This document shows positions 61,345-64,000 of a stretch of DNA of 64,000 nt, in pieces. The translations under genes were made by a program, and so were the position numbers. Source of the stretch: Hymenobacter translucens (GTDB lineage: Bacteria; Bacteroidota; Bacteroidia; Cytophagales; Hymenobacteraceae); NCBI RefSeq assembly GCF_020685205.1, contig NZ_JAJERB010000001.1, forward strand, positions 186,001 through 250,000, read 5' to 3'. A model generated the notes under the pieces. That model was not told the origin of the DNA. It worked only from the letters and a program-made list of their open reading frames with translations, and did no database searches. Numbering within the stretch: the first letter of the stretch is position 1; every line of letters begins with the position of its first letter.

Positions 61345-62517
61345 TTATGCCGGATCACCAAACAGCCCCTCCAGCCGATGGGTGGAGGCTTCCCAGTCGA
61401 AGTTGTGGCGCACGAACTCCTGCCCCCGGGCGGCCAGAGCAGCGGCGAAGTCGGTTTCGGCAAGCAGGTGGCTGATCTGCCCGGCCAGGGCCGCGGCGGT
61501 TTCCGCGACCAGCAGGTCGGTGTCCGGGCGGCCGCGCAGGGCGTTGTTAGCCAGGGACGTCGTTACGGAGGGCAGGCGCATAGCCATGGCCTCGAGCAGC
61601 TTGTTCTGCAGGCCGGTGCCCAGGCGCATCGGCGCCACAAACACCCGGGCCGAGGCGTAGGCGGTGCGAATATCGTCGAGCCAGCCGCTGACAACCACCG
61701 ACTCGGAGGCCAGCTGCTGCACCCGGGGCGCGGGCGTGGTGCCGGCAATCAGCAAACGGGCCCGCGGGTGCTGCTGCCGGACCAGGGGCATAATTTCCTC
61801 GGCCAGAAACACGGCGGCGTCCACGTTCGGGTGGTAGCTCATGTTGCCGCAGAACAGCACCTCGTACTCCTTGGCCTGGTTTAACGGCCGGAAATAGTCG
61901 GTGTCGATGCCGTTGAGTACTACCTGGATTTCGTCGCGGCGGGGATGATCGATGAGCTGCCGGTCCTGATCGGAGATGATGGTATGGGCCCGGAACCAGC
62001 CAAACACCCCGGCCTCGTAGGCGCGCAAGCGGCGGGCTTCGAGGCTGAGGACGGGGCGCTGCCAGCCCGGGGCATTTCCGGCCCGGCGGGCCATGCCTTT
62101 CGAAAACACGTCCATGTAGTCGAGCGTCATGGCCGGCTGCTTGACGGCCCGCAGGTACTCCGCCATTCGGATCAGCTGGCAGTAGATGTGCTCGGGTTGA
62201 AACTCCTGACACACCGTATCGAAGCGGCGCTGGGCGGCGGCATCGTGGAAGTAGCCCACTTGCAAAGGCAGGCCGGTGGCCAGGGCCCGGACCATGTTGC
62301 GGGCAATGGCGGGGCGGCGCAGGCGGTGCACGTGCAGGCCACCCCGGCACAGGGGCTGCACGGCGGCATACGCGCCGGCCGACACGTCCTCATCCGTTAG
62401 GGCAAACAGGCAAACCTCATGCTGCCGGGACAGGTGGCGCAGCTGGTGAAACGCACGCAGCTTGTCGCCCTTGTCGAGCGGGTAGGGAAAGCGGGAAAGC
62501 AGTACCAGCAGCCTCAT
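61345..62517 (-). CDS. Family 4-type glycosyltransferase (390 aa)
   Basis: A GT-B fold enzyme: N-terminal LLVLLSRFPYPLDKGDKLRA, then HPRRDEIQVVLNGIDTDYFRP, the nucleotide-sugar region CGNMSYHPNVDAAVFLAEEIMP and ARVFVAPMRLGTGLQNKLLEA. This is typical of glycosyltransferases that build cell-surface polysaccharides. It overlaps the upstream glycosyltransferase gene by four bases, so the two are translationally coupled. Donor and acceptor cannot be told. Confidence 0.92.
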   Translation of the reverse strand: MRLLVLLSRFPYPLDKGDKLRAFHQLRHLSRQHEVCLFALTDEDVSAGAYAAVQPLCRGGLHVHRLRRPAIARNMVRALATGLPLQVGYFHDAAAQRRFDTVCQEFQPEHIYCQLIRMAEYLRAVKQPAMTLDYMDVFSKGMARRAGNAPGWQRPVLSLEARRLRAYEAGVFGWFRAHTIISDQDRQLIDHPRRDEIQVVLNGIDTDYFRPLNQAKEYEVLFCGNMSYHPNVDAAVFLAEEIMPLVRQQHPRARLLIAGTTPAPRVQQLASESVVVSGWLDDIRTAYASARVFVAPMRLGTGLQNKLLEAMAMRLPSVTTSLANNALRGRPDTDLLVAETAAALAGQISHLLAETDFAAALAARGQEFVRHNFDWEASTHRLEGLFGDPA

Positions 62518-63758
62518 ATGGTGGGGTTTTCAGGTTTCCGCTGGTCGAGCAGGACCTGGTACAGACTTTCAAACCGCTCTACGACGCGGCGGTTGTCGTA
62601 GAGGCCGGCGGCCGTGCGGGCGGCCTCCGCCCCTATCGTCGCCACTGGCACTGCGCCCCGGTACCAGGCCCGCAGGGCATCAAGCCATTCGGCGGCAGTG
62701 GTGCGCAAAAGCATATCGTGGCCGTCGCGCACGGCAATGCCCTCGGCCCCGATGGGCGTACTCAGAATGGCTTTGCCCAGGGCCATGCCCTCAATAATCT
62801 TGATGCGCATCCCGCCCCCGCTCAATAAAGGCACCAGCATCAGCTCATACTGCTGCATAAACGCCGCGGCCGAGTCCACGAAGCCGTGCACGAATACGTT
62901 GTCGGTGCGGGGCCGGAGCAGTTCCTCGGGCGTGCCGCTGCCGGCCACATGCAGCTCCACGTCGGGCATCTCGGCGTGTACCGTGGGCCAGATTTCGCGC
63001 AGCAACCATTCCAGGGCCTCCAGGTTGGGCAGCCAGTTCAGGGAGCCAATCACGAGCAGCGTGCGGGGCTTGGATTTTATCGACGGGTCCACCGAAAACC
63101 GCGTCAGCTCCACCCCGGCGGGCACGAACACCACCGGCTCGGGGCAGCCCAGGGCGCGCAGCCGAACGGCGTCGTCCTCGGTAATAGCGGCCACGGCGTC
63201 GAACTGCGGCAGGTAGCGCCGCTCAAACTGCTCGAGGCGGGCGGCCATGTTGCGCAGATATACGCGCTTGAGCGGATTGCCGGCCCGGGCGGCCAGCATC
63301 TGCCAGATGGTGTACTCCACGTTGTGAGCGCGCAAAACCAGGGGCGGCACTTGTAAGCCGGCGCTTTTTTGGAGGCCCAGCTGCTCGGCGTACCAGGCCA
63401 CGAAGGTGCCTTCGAGCTGTACGATGTCGACCGTGCCGGTGCGCAGAATCTCCAGCAGCCTCTCCCCGACCGGCTCACTGATAAACCGCTCCACGTTGTA
63501 GGGCCGGCGACTCAGCAGCAGGTTCTTCAGTGCTTTAACCGGCGACAAATCCGTGTTAACGTCCACCGTGACCAGGCGCACGTTCCGGCCCAGGTGGTCG
63601 AGGGCGGTGGCGGGCTGGCGGTGCTTGGGCGTGTTGAGGGCCAGCACCGTAACCAGGTGCCCGGCCCGGGCCAGGCCGGCGGCCACGTCGTACATGGCAA
63701 TAGCCCCGCCATCGTGGGGCGGATACGGAACGCGCGGACAAACCTGAAGAATGTGCAA
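62514..63758 (-). CDS. Family 4-type glycosyltransferase (414 aa)
   Basis: A second GT-B glycosyltransferase: MHILQVCPRVPYPPHDGGAI at the N-terminus, VLRAHNVEYTIWQML, VFVPAGVELTRFSVD, VIGSLNWLPNLEALEWLLRE and MLVPLLSGGGMRIKIIEGMA. Its start region is preceded by the minus-strand box TAGCTTTG at 63807-63800, about 42 bases upstream of the ATG, the likely promoter of the two-gene unit. It probably acts in the same glycan pathway as its partner. Confidence 0.93.
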   Translation of the reverse strand: MHILQVCPRVPYPPHDGGAIAMYDVAAGLARAGHLVTVLALNTPKHRQPATALDHLGRNVRLVTVDVNTDLSPVKALKNLLLSRRPYNVERFISEPVGERLLEILRTGTVDIVQLEGTFVAWYAEQLGLQKSAGLQVPPLVLRAHNVEYTIWQMLAARAGNPLKRVYLRNMAARLEQFERRYLPQFDAVAAITEDDAVRLRALGCPEPVVFVPAGVELTRFSVDPSIKSKPRTLLVIGSLNWLPNLEALEWLLREIWPTVHAEMPDVELHVAGSGTPEELLRPRTDNVFVHGFVDSAAAFMQQYELMLVPLLSGGGMRIKIIEGMALGKAILSTPIGAEGIAVRDGHDMLLRTTAAEWLDALRAWYRGAVPVATIGAEAARTAAGLYDNRRVVERFESLYQVLLDQRKPENPTI

Positions 63759-63799
63759 AGCAACGGGGCGGCGGGCCGGAAAGGCAGCCCACCGGGGGG

Positions 63800-63807
63800 C
63801 AAAGCTA
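63800..63807 (-). promoter_or_regulatory. -7 box TAGCTTTG of the glycosyltransferase pair
   Basis: Exact TAnnTTTG match on the minus strand, upstream of the first glycosyltransferase ATG (63758). The rest of 63759-64000 shows no gene. Confidence 0.5.
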
Positions 63808-64000
63808 CGAAGAACCTGGGGCGGGGAGGTAGTGAAAGGGCGAGTTTGCTGTTCTGCCGGCAGCCGGCGGCGCTGAACAGGAATGGAAACCGAGCGGTTA
63901 ACTCTCAGCGCTGCTCCCGCTAAGCCAGCCCGCTCCGGCGGGTCTGCCTAGCGGTGTTTCCCCTTGTGGGAGCTGCCATCCGGGGCTTCCGGCAGCGGCG

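Overview
The window looks like a chromosomal segment of a high-GC Bacteroidota, most likely a Hymenobacter-type bacterium (Hymenobacteraceae). The evidence is a type IX secretion C-terminal domain (on an M1 peptidase), a gliding-type C-terminal domain, many lipoproteins and secreted peptidases, almost no Shine-Dalgarno sites, and promoters with the Bacteroidota -7 box TAnnTTTG. Several genes start with GTG or TTG. I see no rRNA, tRNA, CRISPR array or complete insertion sequence.

Layout. 1-4.6 kb: the 5' part of lepA (minus strand), two tandem paralogous membrane proteins, a small conserved protein, a Uma2-type nuclease and a small lipoprotein. 4.7-8.2 kb: icmF, a fused B12-dependent acyl-CoA mutase with its G-protein chaperone, carrying a heptad repeat element in frame. 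8.2-9.6 kb: an AT-rich two-gene island (phospholipase-D-like protein plus an unknown protein). 9.6-12 kb: a nucleotidyltransferase divergent from a helix-turn-helix protein, with four phased TGTAC sites between them, then a DinB-like protein. 12-18 kb: envelope genes (a lipoprotein-type penicillin-binding protein, OmpA protein, esterase), a 44-codon exported peptide, and an FKBP isomerase. 18-24.6 kb: kup, a subtilase, an M61 peptidase and an NlpC/P60 hydrolase. 24.6-25.2 kb: a gene-poor stretch that begins with a possible RNA pseudoknot.

25-38 kb: two DUF2147 proteins, a GreA/B-like protein, an M1 aminopeptidase with a type IX sorting tail, a large gliding-CTD surface protein, a cytochrome oxidase subunit III-like protein, ligA and a rhodanese. 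38-46 kb: a polysaccharide deacetylase, dapA, a DUF2750 protein, a palindromic repeat, a LutA-like protein, HMG-CoA lyase, a two-lobed aspartic protease, a membrane-anchored XRE regulator and an M23 peptidase. 46-54 kb, mostly minus strand: lipoprotein, a subtilase translationally coupled to an outer-membrane barrel, a likely M28/2'-5' RNA ligase operon, and a surE/DUF1028/phosphatase group. 54-64 kb: DoxX, an M14 carboxypeptidase, an ABC exporter pair, two related exported proteins, ribBA, and a pair of overlapping glycosyltransferase genes.

Most genes are housekeeping or envelope and secretion functions. The accessory features most worth attention are three copies of a heptad-based inverted repeat (one inside icmF), the AT-rich phospholipase-D island, the phased operator-like array, the CYYC peptide and the possible pseudoknot.
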